Shown here: piece after piece, positions 52,677-64,000 of the stretch
How positions within the stretch are numbered: the first letter of the stretch is position 1
Layout: every line of letters starts with the position of its first letter
Source of the DNA: Podocnemis expansa
Taxonomy: Eukaryota > Chordata > Testudines > Podocnemididae
Reading direction: 5' to 3'
NCBI GenBank assembly: GCA_007922195.1
Contig: ML681990.1
Location: forward strand, 38,577,557 to 38,641,556
Length of the DNA: 64,000 nucleotides
Made by a program: the position numbers and the translations under genes
Notes under the pieces: model-generated
Told to the model about the DNA's origin: nothing
The model's database searches: none
Seen by the model: the letters and a program-made list of their open reading frames with translations, nothing else

Positions 52677-53741
52677 ATGGTGAAGAGGAGCCGCACTGCT
52701 TGTGCCAGCGCCCCTTCTGTTTCCTTTGCCTCTGTTTGTAGCCAGACAGACTGTCTGACCATGGATATCTCCACCCAGATCCTGGTGTGGATTTGCAAGG
52801 ACTGTGGCCTTCATTTTCCTGCCACTGATGATCAGGCTAGGGAGATGAGTCTATGTGCTAGGTGCCTTCTGGTGGCATCTGTCCGGAAACAGATAGGAGA
52901 GTTACAGGAGGAGGTGTCACGTCTCAGGGGTATCTATGCCCTGGAAAAGTTCCTTGACAGTGTCTACGATGAGACCTGCAAGGAGGAGGTCCCTATGCCA
53001 GTGCCAAGGGCTACTGCCACAGCTCTGGAAATGGATGGGATGCCTATGGCAGAGGAAGGACACCGGCAGCTAGTCACCTCTGGCAGTAGACAGTGCTCCA
53101 CGCCTGCTCAAATCCCACCATCCATTGTGGTGAGGAACTGTTATGTGGTGCTGGACACAATGAAGGAGTTAGAGGAGATGCCATCCACCCCAGAGGCAGG
53201 GCAGATCACAGCCACCTCACCTAAGAGGAAATGTAGGTTTGTGGTGATTGGGGACTCACTCCTGAGAGGAACGGAGGCACCCATCTGTTGCCCTGACAAG
53301 GCCTCTAGAGAGGTATGTTGACTACCAGGTGCCCATATCCGAGATGTAATGGAGGGATTGTCAAAAATCATCCGGCCCTCAGACTACTACCCCATGCTTC
53401 TTATCCATGTGGGTACTAATGATACTGCGAGAGGTGATCCTCAGCAGATCAAAGGTGATTTCAGGGCTCTGGGAGCGAGGGTGAAGGAGTTTGGAGCACA
53501 GGTGGTGTTCTCCTCGATCCTTCCAGTCAAGGCTAGAGGTCTGAGGAGAGACAGATGCATCCTAGAGGTGAATGCCTGGCTGCAAAGATGGTGTGGTCTG
53601 GAGGGATTTGGCTTCCTTGACCATGGAGTCCTGTTTCAGGACAGAGGATTGATAGGCAGAGATGGCCTTCACCTGTCCAGGAAGAGGAAGAGCATATTTG
53701 GGCACAGACTGGCTGACCTAGGGAGGAGGGCTTTAAACTAG
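52677..53741 (+). pseudogene. CR1 ORF1 (Cys-rich domain plus SGNH esterase), one stop
   Basis: A single frame of 355 codons, broken only by a TGA at codon 215 (53319-53321) that may derive from CGA by CpG decay. An N-terminal zinc-ribbon-like patch (WICKDCGLHF ... LCARCLL, about residues 38-62) is followed by a short coiled-coil-like stretch. The esterase then shows VVIGDSLLRG (block I Ser, about residue 198), LLIHVGTNDTARGD (Gly and Asn blocks) and GRDGLHLSRKRK (Asp-x2-His, near residue 333). The catalytic Ser, Asp and His are all present. In CR1, ORF1 is thought to bind RNA and lipid/ester; that is family knowledge. Confidence 0.9.
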
Positions 53742-53859
53742 GTTCAATGGGGGAAGGAGACCAAAGCCCACAGGTAAGTAACAATGTGGGTGATCTGGGG
53801 GAAGGGATGGAACTTGGGGGGTGGTGGGACTGTAGCACCAAGAATAAAAGGGAAGGTGG

Positions 53860-56800
53860 TTGGAACATGAGGGGGAATCAAATAAATGTCTCAAGTGCTC
53901 TACTGAAGCCCCAATACGTGAGGAGAGTGGGGGAGGAGAACTCCAAGAAAAAATGCAAGCAGGTTTATGTAATAGACATGACAAAGTAGGGAAATCGGCC
54001 GAGTATCTTAGGTGCCTATACACTAACGCGAGGAGCCTGGGAAATAAGCAGGAAGAATTGGTAATACTAGTGCAGACAAGGAACTATGATATCATAGGAA
54101 TAACGGAGACATGGTGGGATAGTCTGCATGACTGGAGCTCTGCCATGGATGGGTATAAACTGTTCAGGAAAGACAGGCAGGGAAGAAGAGGGGGAGGAGT
54201 AGCGTTATATGTAAAAGAGCTCTATGACTGCTCAGAGCTCCATTATAGAAGTGGAAGCGTGCCAGTAGAAAGTCTGTGTGTTACATTGAGAGGAGAAAGC
54301 AACAAGCGGGATGTTGTGGTGGATGTCTGCTATAGACCACCAGACCAGAAGCAGGAAGTGGATGAGGTGTTCTATGGACAGCTAGCAGAAGCTTCTAGAT
54401 CACAAGCCCTGGTGCTGATGGGGGACTTCAATTACCCTGGCATCTGCTGAAAGGCCAATACAGCAGTGCATGGACAATCCAGGAAATTTTTAGTAAGTGT
54501 TGGGGACAACTTTCTAGTACAAATGCTAGAGGAACCAACTAGGGGCCTTGCACCGCTCGACCTGCTGCTCACAGACAGGGAAGAATTGATCAGGGACGTA
54601 GAGGTAAATGGCAAGCTAGGCAGTAGTGACCATGACATGGTTGAGTTCAGGATGTTGATTAATGGAAGGAAGGAAAGAAGCAAAACAAAAACCCTGGATT
54701 TCAAAAAACCAGATTTTGGCTCCCTCAGGGAACTGATGGGCAGGATCCCTTGGGAAGCTAATCTGAAGGGGAACGGAGTCCAAGAGAGTTGGTTATATTT
54801 TAAAGAAACCCTGCTAAGGGCACAGGAAGTTGCCATTCCAGTTAGGAGAAAGAACAAACATGTGAGGTAGCCAGAATGGCTTAGCAGAGAACTCTGCTCT
54901 GAGCTTAAACATAAAAAGGAAGCTTACAGGAAGTGGAAGCTTGGTCAGATGACTAAGGAGGCATATAAAGATATTGCTAGGGACTGCAGGGATAAAATCA
55001 GAAAGGCCAAAGGACAAATGGAGATTGCGGCTAGCAAGGGATGTAAAGGATAACAAGAAGGGGTTCTACAAGTATGTTAATAACAAGAAGAGGATCAGGG
55101 ATGGTGTAGCTCCCTTGCTGAATGGGGCAGGCATCCTCGTGATGGAGGATGAGGGAAAGGCTGAAGTGCTCAATGCATTTTTTGCTTCTGTTTTCACAGG
55201 CAGGGTCAGCTCACAGCCCACTACCATGGGTGTGGCAGATTGGAGAGAAGAAGAGAGGCCCTTGGTGACGGAAGGTCAGGTTAGGGACTGCTTAAAGAAG
55301 CTGGATGTGCACAAGTCCATGGGGCCGGACAAACTGCATCCAAGGGTGCTAAGGGAATTGGCCAATGAGATAGCAGCACCACTGGCCATTATCTTTCAAA
55401 ACTCATGGAGAACAGGGGAGGTGCCAGAGGATTGGAAAAAAAGCAAATGTAGTGCCTGTTTTCAAGAAAGGGAAAAAGGAGGATCCAGGGAATTACAGAC
55501 CTGTCAGCCTCACCTCAATCCCTGGAAAAATTATGGAGAAGGTTCTCAAAGAATCCATCCTAAAACACTTAGGGCACATCTACACAGCACTTTTATTTCG
55601 AAATAACACTCGTTATTTCGAAATAAGAGAAATTAGGTCTACATGACGTTTTCTTATTTCGAAAGGACGGACCTCGTCCTTTCGAAATAAGAATCGTCAT
55701 TTTGAAAAAGTAAAACCTGCCCCCCCCCCGAAACAGCTGTTATTTTGGAAGGGATATTTTGAAATAAAGCTGTTCTTTCAAAACAACACTGTGTAGACCT
55801 GTTGTTTCGAAAGAGCTGTTTCGAAAGAACAGGTCCAAACGGCTTTATTTCGAAATATCCCTTCTGAAATAACAGCTATTGGGATTGCACGCTCTCCCTT
55901 AATTCGAATTAACATTTTGTTAATTCGAATTAATTTATTTCGAAATAAGGATTTTATTTCGAAATAACTCATTTCGAAAGCCTTATTTCGAAATAACCGT
56001 GTGTGTGTAGACATAGCCTTAGAGGAAAATAACGTGATCAGGAACAGTCAGCATGGATTTACCAAGGGGAAATCATGCCTGACCAATCTCATTTCCTTCT
56101 ATGATCAGATGACTGGATTTTTGGATGCAGGAAGAACCGTTGATGTGATATACCTGTACCTTGATTTTAGAAAGGCTTTCGATACAGTTTCCCACAGCAT
56201 TCTCATTGGCAAATTAAGGACGTATGGGTTGGATAGGTGGACTATAAGGTGGATAGAAAACTGGCTAGATCAACGGTTTCAGCGTGTAGGAATCAATGGT
56301 TCCATGTCTAGCTGGCAACCAGTAACGAGTGGTGTGCCCCAGGGGTCGGTCCTGGGGCCAGTTCTGTTCAACATTTTCATCAGTGATCTGGATGATGGAA
56401 TAGACTGCACTCTCAGTAAGTTCACGGATAACACCAAGCTGGGGGGGAACAGTAGACATGCTGGAGGGCAAGGACAGGATTCAGGGAGACCTAGATAAAT
56501 TGGAACAGTGGGCCAATAGAAATCTTATGAGGTTCAATAAAGGCAAGTGTAAAATCCTGCACGTGGGATGAAAAAACCCCATGCACTGCTACAGGCTGGG
56601 AAACATTCAGCTAAGCAGCAGCAGTGTAGAAAAGGAACTGGGGGTCATGGTGGATGGAAAGCTAGATATGAGTCAGCAGCGTGCTCTTGCGGCAAAAAAG
56701 GCCAATGGCATACTGGGCTGCATCAAAAGAAGTATTACCAGCAGATCAAGGGATGTGATCATTCCCCTCTATTCTGCACTGGTGAGGCCACATCTAGAAT

Positions 56801-57225
56801 ACTGTGTTCAGTTTTGGGCTCCCCACTACAAAAAGGGCAGGGACATGCTAGAGAGAGTTCAGAGGAGGGCAACCAAAATGATTAAAGGGCTAGAGCACAA
56901 GCCCTATAAGGAAAGACTGAAAGCATTAGGCTTATTTAGTTTGCAGAAGAGAAGATTGAGGGGGGATTTGATAGCAACCTTCAACTACTTGAAGGGATGC
57001 TCTAAGGAAGATGGAGCTCGACTGTTCTCAGTAATAACAGAGGACAGAACGAGGAGCAATGGTCTCAAGTTGCGGTTAGGGAGGTCGAGGCTGGATATTA
57101 GAAAAAATGTTTTTACTAGGCGAGTGGCGAAACATTGGAATGAGCTGCCGAGGGAGGTGGTGGAGTCTCCATCTTTGGAGGTGTTTAAGGCCCAGCTGGA
57201 CAAAACCATGACTGGGATGGTTTAG
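53860..57225 (+). pseudogene. CR1 ORF2 (APE-type endonuclease and reverse transcriptase), multiply broken
   Basis: Endonuclease motifs in one frame: CLYTNARSLGNKQEEL, IIGITETWWD, LVLMGDFNYP and GSSDHDMVEF. There are stops at 54448 and 54868. The frame shifts before 55000, where KVRD-type linker and [14 protein letters not shown] follow, and again near 55450 ([20 protein letters not shown]). Motif A is [10 protein letters not shown], motif [16 protein letters not shown]. Motif C reads FTDNTKLGG instead of FADD, so a catalytic Asp is lost. After another shift near 56470 the C-terminal domain ([29 protein letters not shown]) runs to a stop at 57223. The 450-bp MITE insertion (with its duplication) is a multiple of three and keeps the frame on both sides. 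Confidence 0.92.
55572..56018. mobile_element. Palindrome-rich MITE, copy E, in CR1 reverse transcriptase
   Basis: Ends GGGCACATCTACACAGCA and TGTGTGTAGACATAGCC are inverted repeats. A perfect 3-bp duplication TTA lies at 55569-55571 and 56019-56021. Excising one copy restores the CR1 frame (HL-EENNVI). It holds at least ten TTCGAA cores plus two AATTCGAATT, and a long palindrome around 55650-55690 ('cgtcctttcgaaataagaa'). It is the least decayed copy in the window. Confidence 0.93.
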
Positions 57226-57302
57226 AGGGAGTGGTCCTGCCTCTGGCAGGGGGTTGGACTAGATGACCTATGAGGTCCCTTCATCCCTATGATTCTATGA
57301 TT

Positions 57303-57760
57303 AGAGTCCCATCTATCTCTGGTCACTGGAGAAATATGCTAATAGTAGACAATGATGGGCCATATACCTTTATAGGCAATAGCATCTCCTCCATAAACTT
57401 ACCAAGCTCAGTCTTAAAAAAAGTTTGGTTTTTCGCCCCAAGTATTGTCCTTGTAAGGCTATTCCAGAGCTTCACTCCTCCTACCATTAGAAACCCTAAT
57501 TTCAAGTTTAAGCTTACTGATGGCCAGTTTACATCCATTTGTTCTTGTGCCAAAACTGTCGCTTAGCTTACATAACTCCTCTCCCTCCCTTGTGTTTATC
57601 CCTTTGATATTTTTATAGAAAGCAAGCATATCTCCCCTCATTTGGTTAAGCTAAACAAGCCAATCTCTTTACATTCCCCCTTGTAAAGTAGGTTCTCCAT
57701 TCCTCTGAATTTCCTAGTAGCCCTTCTGTGCACCAGTTCCAGTTTGAATTCATCTTTCTA
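57303..57760 (-). mobile_element. CR1-related LINE fragment
   Basis: The minus-strand frame 57553-57323 reads LKLGFLMVGGVKLWNSLTRT, resembling the CR1 C-terminal 'FFxxRVVxxWNxLP' region. Sequence and orientation match 62460-62960. Confidence 0.6.
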
Positions 57761-57978
57761 AAACAATAGGAAATTAGAAATGCACACAATATTCCAGATC
57801 AAGTCTCACTAGTGTCTTGTATAATGATAATAATAGTTCCTTATCTTTATTGGAAATACTTGATGAATCTTAGGATTGTGTTAGCTTTTTTCATGTCCAG
57901 AAACAAAATTCTTATTTTATATGGATCAAGAAATCTCAACTGTCTTAAGAAAAATGAAAGAAAATTACTATTCAGTCA

Positions 57979-58151
57979 AGTTCCAAAGGGGCAGCCATGT
58001 TTGTCTAGTAAGGCAAAAAAAGCAAGGAGTCTTGTGGCACTTAAAGACTAACAGATTTATTTATCACTCTTCAAAGCATCTGATCAAGTGGGATATTCTC
58101 CCACGAAAGCTCATGCGATAAATAAATCTGTTAGTCTTTAAGCGCTACAAG
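57979..58151 (+). mobile_element. CryI-type SINE, foldback form, with 12-bp TSD
   Basis: The head 'gttccaaaggggcagccatg' is followed by a sense arm 'aaggagtcttgtggcactta' to 'atttatttatc', the loop 'ctcttcaaagcatctgat', and an antisense arm 'ctcccacgaaagctcatgcg' ending 'taagcgctacaag'. A perfect 12-bp duplication ACTATTCAGTCA lies at 57967-57978 and 58152-58163. The same head and loop are in the copy at 18313-18594, so both derive from one foldback source. The sense arm has a deletion. Confidence 0.9.
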
Positions 58152-58169
58152 ACTATTCAGTCAGTCTCC

Positions 58170-58487
58170 TCAACTCTCACTCCCTCTCCTGGAAGATTGC
58201 AATATGGTCCTGGAGCAGATCAGCTGGATCAGGGCTGGTAGAGAATGGCCTCTGGCCCAAGACACCCCCCCCCAGTGCTGGCTTGCCCGCAGGCTGCCAT
58301 GGTGGGGCCCTAGCTCCCCAGGTGGGCAGGTATGATGGGGCTGGAACCCCAGACCAGTGTGGGGGGAAAGGACCGAAGAGTTGTGGCAGCCAGAATCCAC
58401 AGCCCTGGATTTGTATTAGTCATTTTGCTTCATTTAAAAACAAAATAGTAAAGAGACATAATAGTTTCATACTCTACAACTGGAGAC
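58170..58487. other. GC-rich then AT-rich sequence, unclassified
   Basis: The GC-rich patch 58200-58420 (C run at 58266-58273) resembles the interiors of the hAT-type elements, but I found no terminal repeats. Confidence 0.4.
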
Positions 58488-58500
58488 AATTCTTATGTAA

Positions 58501-58562
58501 AAACAACAAGGAGTTGTGTGGCACTTTAAGACTAACAGATTTATTTTTTGCATGAGCTTTAA
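58501..58562 (-). mobile_element. 62-bp truncated SINE with 13-bp TSD
   Basis: The + strand reads 'aaacaacaaggagttgtgtg' to 'ttgcatgagcttt'. Perfect duplications AATTCTTATGTAA lie at 58488-58500 and 58563-58575. Taken on the minus strand, its 3' end 'ctccttgttgttt' is the same 3' end as in the foldback copy at 113-311. It is best explained as a 5'-truncated foldback SINE. Confidence 0.8.
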
Positions 58563-58575
58563 AATTCTTATGTAA

Positions 58576-58912
58576 TACATGCATACAAAATTGCCAACTG
58601 TCTGTATAAAGTGTATGACAATTTAATTTTGGCTGACGTTATGATAGCCCCACCAAACATAATTTTTTTTCAGTCCTCTGTGGCTAATAATTCAGTCCTT
58701 TCTACTTCAAACCTGCCTAATTCTCAGGGATAGAGGGTAATACTGCACAGACGACATTATTTACAAACATCATAATTTTATAAGGTAATTTAAAAATATT
58801 TTTGAAAACTAGCATGAAAACTTTTTAATGGTAAATTCATACTGTTATCAGTTTTATTAAATAAAGTTATGACTTTTAAATATTAACTGTTAAGTCTGAG
58901 TAAAGACTAATC
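58576..58912. other. ADAMTS6 intron, unique sequence
   Basis: AT-rich, no feature. Confidence 0.5.
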
Positions 58913-58920
58913 ACCTATTC

Positions 58921-60010
58921 TAGGGGATCTCAAACACTCAGCCCACAGAGTTGCCTCTTGCAGCCTCCAAAAGCCAGACTTGAGGGGCTCCCAACTGCTG
59001 TCCGGCTTTTCAAGCGGCCTGTGCCCCAATGGCTGGGAGCTGGCAACTAGGCTGCAGTCACCTGCCTTCCATCTGGGGTCCTGCTTCATCAGCAGCACTT
59101 CTGGGTCAGGCCATGCCTCCCCACCCCCCAGCCCATGGCTGTGCTTCACCCTCCTGGGGATGAGGAGGGAGCATTTTGCTTGGCCTCTGGGGCAGATCTC
59201 TTCACCTCCACTGAGGAGCAACCAGGCCTCTTGAGGCCAGCACCAGCATGCCCAGACAAGTCTGGCCATGGCTGGGGCAGTGTGGCCTTGGCTGGCCGGG
59301 GACGTGGTGACAGCGCAGGGCTGGCTACCAGTGACAGCTTGGGGTCCCTGGCTGCAGCCAAGGCACCAGCAGTGGCAGCCGTGGCCAGCTCCCTGGGTAT
59401 AGCTATGAGTTAGGCTTTGGCTGCTTGTCTCCCTTTAGGGGCTGGGGTTGCAAGCAGCCCTTTCCATTTCTTTCTTTTCTCTCTTTTCCTTCTTTCTCTT
59501 TTCCTTTTCTCTTTCTCGTCTTTCTTTCTGTCTCTCTTTGTCTTTTGTTCCTTCATTCTTTCTTTCCATTTCTTTCTTTCTTGTTTCCTTCCTTTTTTCT
59601 CTTCCTTCTTTTCTTGTTCCTTCTTTCTTTTTCTCTCTTTCCCTTCCTTCCTTCTCTTTTTTCTTTTTCTCTTTCTCTCCCTTCCTTCCCTTCCCTGTTT
59701 TCTTTCTCTTCCTTTTTACTTTCTCTTCCTTCCTTCTCTCTTCTTTCTTTCTTAAAAACCCTTAAAATTTTTCTTTTAATTAAAAAGCTTTCTAAAAAAT
59801 TTCAATTAAAAATTCATATAAATTCAATTAATTAAACCCAATTAATTAATTTTATTTATAATCACTTTGGATTCAATTAATTATTTTAAATGTAATTTTA
59901 TTTAAATAAACTGGTGGCCCTGCTGTATGAAAAGTTTCAGTAATGTGGCCCTCGGGCCAATATCCTACTCTACATGTGGCCCTCATTGTGATTTGAGTTT
60001 GAGACCCCTG
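58921..60010. mobile_element. 1.1-kb hAT-type element with polypyrimidine tract
   Basis: Ends TAGGGGATCTCAAAC and GTTTGAGACCCCTG are inverted repeats. The flanks acctattc (58913-58920) and atttattc (60011-60018) match at 6 of 8 bases. Three zones follow each other: GC-rich (58930-59450), polypyrimidine (59457-59754) and AT-rich with TTAATT repeats (59760-59910). The right end has 'gtggccctcgggcc' and 'atgtggccctcattgtg'. No transposase is encoded. Confidence 0.8.
59457..59754 (+). repeat. Polypyrimidine (TTTC/TTCC)n tract
   Basis: About 300 bp of almost pure C and T on the + strand with mixed TTTC, TTCC and TCTC units and only a handful of purines. It explains the Ser/Phe/Leu-rich open frames in three registers, which are not genes. 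Confidence 0.95.
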
Positions 60011-60018
60011 ATTTATTC

Positions 60019-62455
60019 CAAATTTCCCTCATGCATCATATACATTTCTATCTAACCAAATCTTGGCAGGTACATGAAATTCATGTCTGAATAGTTCTTT
60101 AGTAAGAAAGCATTTAAACCACTATAAACACAAACCCTTACTGTGCTCAGTTTTCAATTCACTTTTATAATCACCAGTGTTGCTTAGACCTATATAGGTA
60201 ATGTTCTGAAAACTTAATACATCACTTACCACTATGTACATAATGAAGATACTTTAACCTTTCTAGGCAGATCACCCAGATGAGAACTTAATGGTTTAAA
60301 TATAAATTGATCTAGTTTGAAATGTGCTATTCTGTAACACCTTGCACTGCAGAATTTACTTGATCAATGAAGAAGAAAGCTATGCAGTATGGACATTTTT
60401 AACCATTGCCACCTAACTAGCATACTATTTAAAATGCACTCTCTCAAATCAAATTCAGCTTTCAATTTTAAGACTACAAAAACAATGGGAGAAAGCTAGA
60501 AATATAATTACAGGCAACAGACAAAACTAGTTTACTTCTGTGGGCCTTTTAGAAGCTTTTTAAACAATTATCAACTTTTCCCTTTAGTATGACTTCTCTT
60601 AAAATAATCTGAAAAACATTGCTAAATGTGTTCATTTAAACCCCTAGAGGAATGATTACAACCAGTTAGACAGATACATTGTGATTTTGAATATACAGAT
60701 TTAGGTTTATAACAAAAGACATAAAATGGCCTCATAACTGGTTGGTGCAAACAGAACTCTAGTGGTTTAATGACCATATTCCCTGGAGATTTACAAATGT
60801 TTTACAGATTTCAATTTCCAAATAGTCTGCATGACTTTCAGTGACCAAATTTAAAATTACACAGGGCACATTTTATTCTTAAATTAAAATGGGAGGAATG
60901 TAGATGCCATATCTATTTTTAAGAGCAACCCCCAAAATTGTGGTCTGCAATTGCAATGGTTAATTATAAAGATGCCAATACCAATAGATGGTGAGTTTTG
61001 CATCTCTAAAACTAGTGCAAGCTGGTTAACCCAGACATACTTTTTGAGCTCAGTCATCAGATTACAAGATATTCATCACAGAGCCAAACATATTTGCCCT
61101 CAGCAAAGAAAATGTATATCTTATTTGTTCAGAGACAATTTTGCAATTCTTCTAAGAGCATGGAAGAAAAACACAGAGGGCACCAGTCTATCAGCAAAGA
61201 AAAGCAGCCAGCAAACTATTTATCACAGTCTGACTAAAAATTTCATATGCCGTATTAAAAAAATCCAACTTAGTTTTAGATGAACTGTACAGAAATGCTT
61301 GAAATAAAGACCAGTCCTCACTACACCTAGCAAATTCTGGCTGATGAATGTTCTCAGTTCCCTGTGTTATATCCTCTTCTACTCTTCTCTCTCTCTCAAC
61401 TTGCTATCTCTAGTTGTTCTCCACATTCTGTGGTTCAGTTTGCCTCTGTCTATTCAGGTGCTTAACTGGCTCCCATCATCATCGTATCAGAGCTCCTCCC
61501 TAATATTTGTAGATGTTATTTAGATGTTCCCGGTTGGTAAATCTGCCTACCAATTTACAAGGCCCCATTCAAGGACATGCATGGAAGGGGTGAAGGGAAG
61601 CAGGGGCATCCCCCCCCCCCCCAGTAATTGTTGGAGTAACAGAAGTCCACTGATTCTGGGGTGGGTGGGGAGGAAAGAGTGAGCTCCTTCTGGGGCTTAG
61701 GGAAAGCAAGAGTCTTCTGGGAATGGAGGGGCATAGAACATGTCTCTCCAAAAGAGGGCAAATTTAAATTCTTGTGTACACCCTTGGCTCCATTGTACTG
61801 GGAGCAAAATCACAAAGGGAAACATTTGCAAGTACATGTAACCAATGTATTGAGTGGTAATAGGGTATAACAAAGAGGGCTCCAGGGGATGCAGCTGTGT
61901 CTGTTGCAGTGTCATAGAGCAGCTATATATTTTCATCTATAAGGTTTTTTATTTAGAAATGCTGTTATGTAAAGGATTTTAATGTGTGCCCAATAATGAG
62001 TTCAGAATATTTACTAGGGACCAAGAGCAAGTTCTAACATGTATCACTAAGCTGAAAACCAAAAGCAAGATGATAAAATTTACCTTTCCTTTCTAACCAT
62101 TTTTACACAGCAAATAGGATAGTTATCAAGGGAAAATGAAGGTTCCAGGGGATGCTCTATAAAAAATGTTCCCCATCACAAAAGTAACATTGCAGAATCT
62201 CTTATCTGCTGTGTGAGAATAACCCATGGAAGAGAAGAAATAGCCCAAAGATTGAGTTCAAATTTGAAGGGAAACCCTTTCTTTTATAGAAAATGTTGAT
62301 CTGAAGTTCAAAAGAAAATGAAAAAAAGAAAGGTTAAAGAGCTGTGGCAATATCTTCTGTAATAATATAGCCACTTCCTTGGATCTGAAAGATTAAGAGT
62401 ATATTATGAATGAAGGGAAGATCAAGAGGGACATTAAAGACAAAGAGAACCAACT
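60019..62455 (-). other. ADAMTS6 intron, unique sequence
   Basis: AT-rich with a C run at 61610-61622. No exon with TSR, spacer or disintegrin motifs was found on the minus strand. Confidence 0.5.
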
Positions 62456-62459
62456 ATTG

Positions 62460-62960
62460 CTTTTCCTACATTACAGGCCTTTGCCAATCTGCACTGGGGG
62501 AGAATTCTTTCCTGACCCCAATATGGTGATCAGTTAAACCCTGAGCATGTGGGCAAGACTCACTAGCCAGACTCCCAAGAATGCACTCTGTAATAACTCA
62601 GAACTCAACCCATCAAACACACCATCTCAGGCCATTGGCACATTTACCACCAGTAATCAAAGACCAGTTAATTGCCAGGCTAAATTGTCCCATCATACAA
62701 TCCCCTCCATAAATTAATTAAGCTCAGTTTTGAAGTCAGTCAGGTTTTTTTGGCCCCTCAGCTCCTCTCTGAAGAACTTCATTCCTCTGATGTATAGAAG
62801 CCTGCATCTAACTTCCAGTGTAAACTCCCTGATGGCCAGTTTTTATCCATTTGCTCTTGTGTCCACACTGGCACTGAACTTAAATAATTCATTTTTCTCC
62901 TTATTATTCTCTCTATGATGTATTTATAGAATTCCTTGATCCAAACTAAAAGGAGATAAT
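62460..62960 (-). mobile_element. CR1-related LINE fragment with 3' untranslated part
   Basis: Reversed, it reads 'gtcaggaaagaattctcccc', a CR1 3' untranslated phrase, and upstream the same coding remnant as 57303-57760 ('ccctgatggccagtttttat' on +). Confidence 0.65.
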
Positions 62961-64000
62961 TGACTGGAATTAGGCAAGTTTTTATGTACAGGTAATAAAT
63001 CTAATGCTTTTGTGTGATGGAGTTGATAAACCCCATACTGAAGAGACAGGGGTGCAGGAACAACTTTGGGCCTCAGACACTCCACCTCAGCAGGCCTGCC
63101 ACAAGCCACATCTGGAGGAGAGACTTAACAAAGAATCTCTTCGGCACCGGAAGGCAGCAGGCAGAGACTCAAATGGAGTCGCATTCCTTGCTACAGAATG
63201 ATGATGCCAAGAAGGTATCCTCAGGAGGAGGACTGCCGCATGAAGCCAAAACTCTCTAGCTTGCAGAGACCTATGTGCTGGGTTGTAGTTGACAACCACA
63301 AGTCATGATGCATCCCAAGAAGAGAGAGAGCAGTAGGAAGAGACTCTGGAGAGGATGTTGGTTGGACTAGAGGAGCAGATGCTTTCCTTACAGTTCCAAA
63401 CAGGATCCCTGGGTCAAAACCAGTGGTATGGAAGGACATGAGATCTCTTACACATATAGGTAGGAAGGGCTGCCACCACAGTCTCTGTTAACTGTTAAGT
63501 GGAGGCTCATACCCAGTCGCTGGCTAAATTCAAGAGGATATCAAAATAAAATTCAGATTCAATACAATGTCTGTTAATAATTTTCAGGAAAATATACTGA
63601 GGATTCAGAAAGCAACTACTGAATGAACATTTTTATGGGAAACTTACATTTATTACAAAGCTTTCTGAAAAACATAATAGCTAAAGAAAGTAAAAGACAA
63701 CAAATGGGGGAATGGATTGTAAACAAAGGGATGTTTTATAACTAAGATTATGGTGAAAAACATAGTGAGGCATGGTGCATACAACAGTCTGATAGAAAAT
63801 ATGAGCCAAATTTTACCCTGCCTTGTAACCTGTTGAAATCAATACAAATGCACAGATTGTAAATTAGGGAAGAAGTTAAGATGATGAATACAGAATAAAT
63901 TACTTCAAAGGTTACTTGAAGTATATATGAACCAATTTGTTTAAAATAAGAATCTTTGCCCTAAACTCAGAAACCAAAAATTTGAGCTTTGATAAAGTTT
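62961..64000 (-). other. ADAMTS6 intron, right edge of window
   Basis: The stretch 63010-63450 may be an old dispersed repeat (compositionally distinct, purine-rich). No exon found up to the window end. Confidence 0.4.

Larger units (their letters stand above)
51610..57302 (+). mobile_element. Nearly full-length CR1 LINE
   Basis: In order: tandem 5' untranslated units (51610-52676), ORF1 (52677-53741), ORF2 (about 53860-57225), and a short 3' region ending in 'gatgacctatgaggtccctt' and 'ctatgattctatgatt', the CR1-type octamer tail. It is interrupted by a second LINE (51675-52339) and a palindrome-rich MITE (55572-56018). Removing both leaves about 4.6 kb. Both ORFs are disabled. Among the CR1 copies here it is by far the most complete and least diverged. 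Confidence 0.93.

Noticed and set aside
59417..59835. Three overlapping Ser/Phe/Leu-rich open frames
   Set aside because: They are translations of a polypyrimidine microsatellite in all three registers.

Overview
This window looks like nuclear DNA of a turtle, most likely a cryptodire. The evidence is the repeat content: many CR1 LINEs, the tRNA-derived CryI-type SINE (A-box-like head, a block around 'gagtcctgtggcac', then 'catgagctttcgtggg'), hAT and PIF/Harbinger-like MITEs, a Penelope-like fragment, and spliced, intron-rich coding sequence. There are no operons, bacterial promoters or ribosome binding sites. The species is inferred from repeats only.

The only host gene I can support is on the minus strand. 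Four exons (45389-45518, 27714-27918, 19485-19661, 15429-15585) splice in frame into one run of about 221 codons of thrombospondin type-1 (TSR) repeats that I recognise as the C-terminal part of ADAMTS6. Earlier exons (protease, disintegrin, spacer) must lie to the right of the window. The last exon with the PLAC domain must lie to the left. The whole window is therefore probably one gene body, with introns of about 17.5, 8.1 and 3.9 kb plus two partial introns.

The introns are filled with transposons of many ages. 0-8 kb: a hAT MITE nested inside another, CR1 pieces, two more hAT-type elements, a Penelope endonuclease remnant and a DIRS-like gag remnant. 11-14.5 kb: a CR1 copy split by a 143-bp hAT and by palindrome-rich MITEs. 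14.7-25 kb: SINEs, several of them foldback forms, and GC-rich hAT MITEs up to 26.8 kb. 30.4-32.3 kb: a strikingly C-depleted, T-rich block between imperfect direct repeats. 33.3-34.4 kb: a large GC-rich inverted repeat. 37-47 kb: old CR1 copies and unclassified repeats. 51.2-57.3 kb: a nearly full-length CR1 (esterase-type ORF1, endonuclease and reverse transcriptase ORF2), itself interrupted by a second LINE and a palindrome-rich MITE. 58.9-60 kb: a 1.1-kb hAT-type element carrying a 300-bp polypyrimidine tract.

The two most interesting signals are (i) SINE copies that recur as whole foldback units (sense half followed by its own antisense) bracketed by target-site duplications, with two copies sharing the same loop, and (ii) a family of 450-680-bp MITEs built largely from the palindrome TTATTTCGAAATAA and its variants, with 3-bp target duplications.
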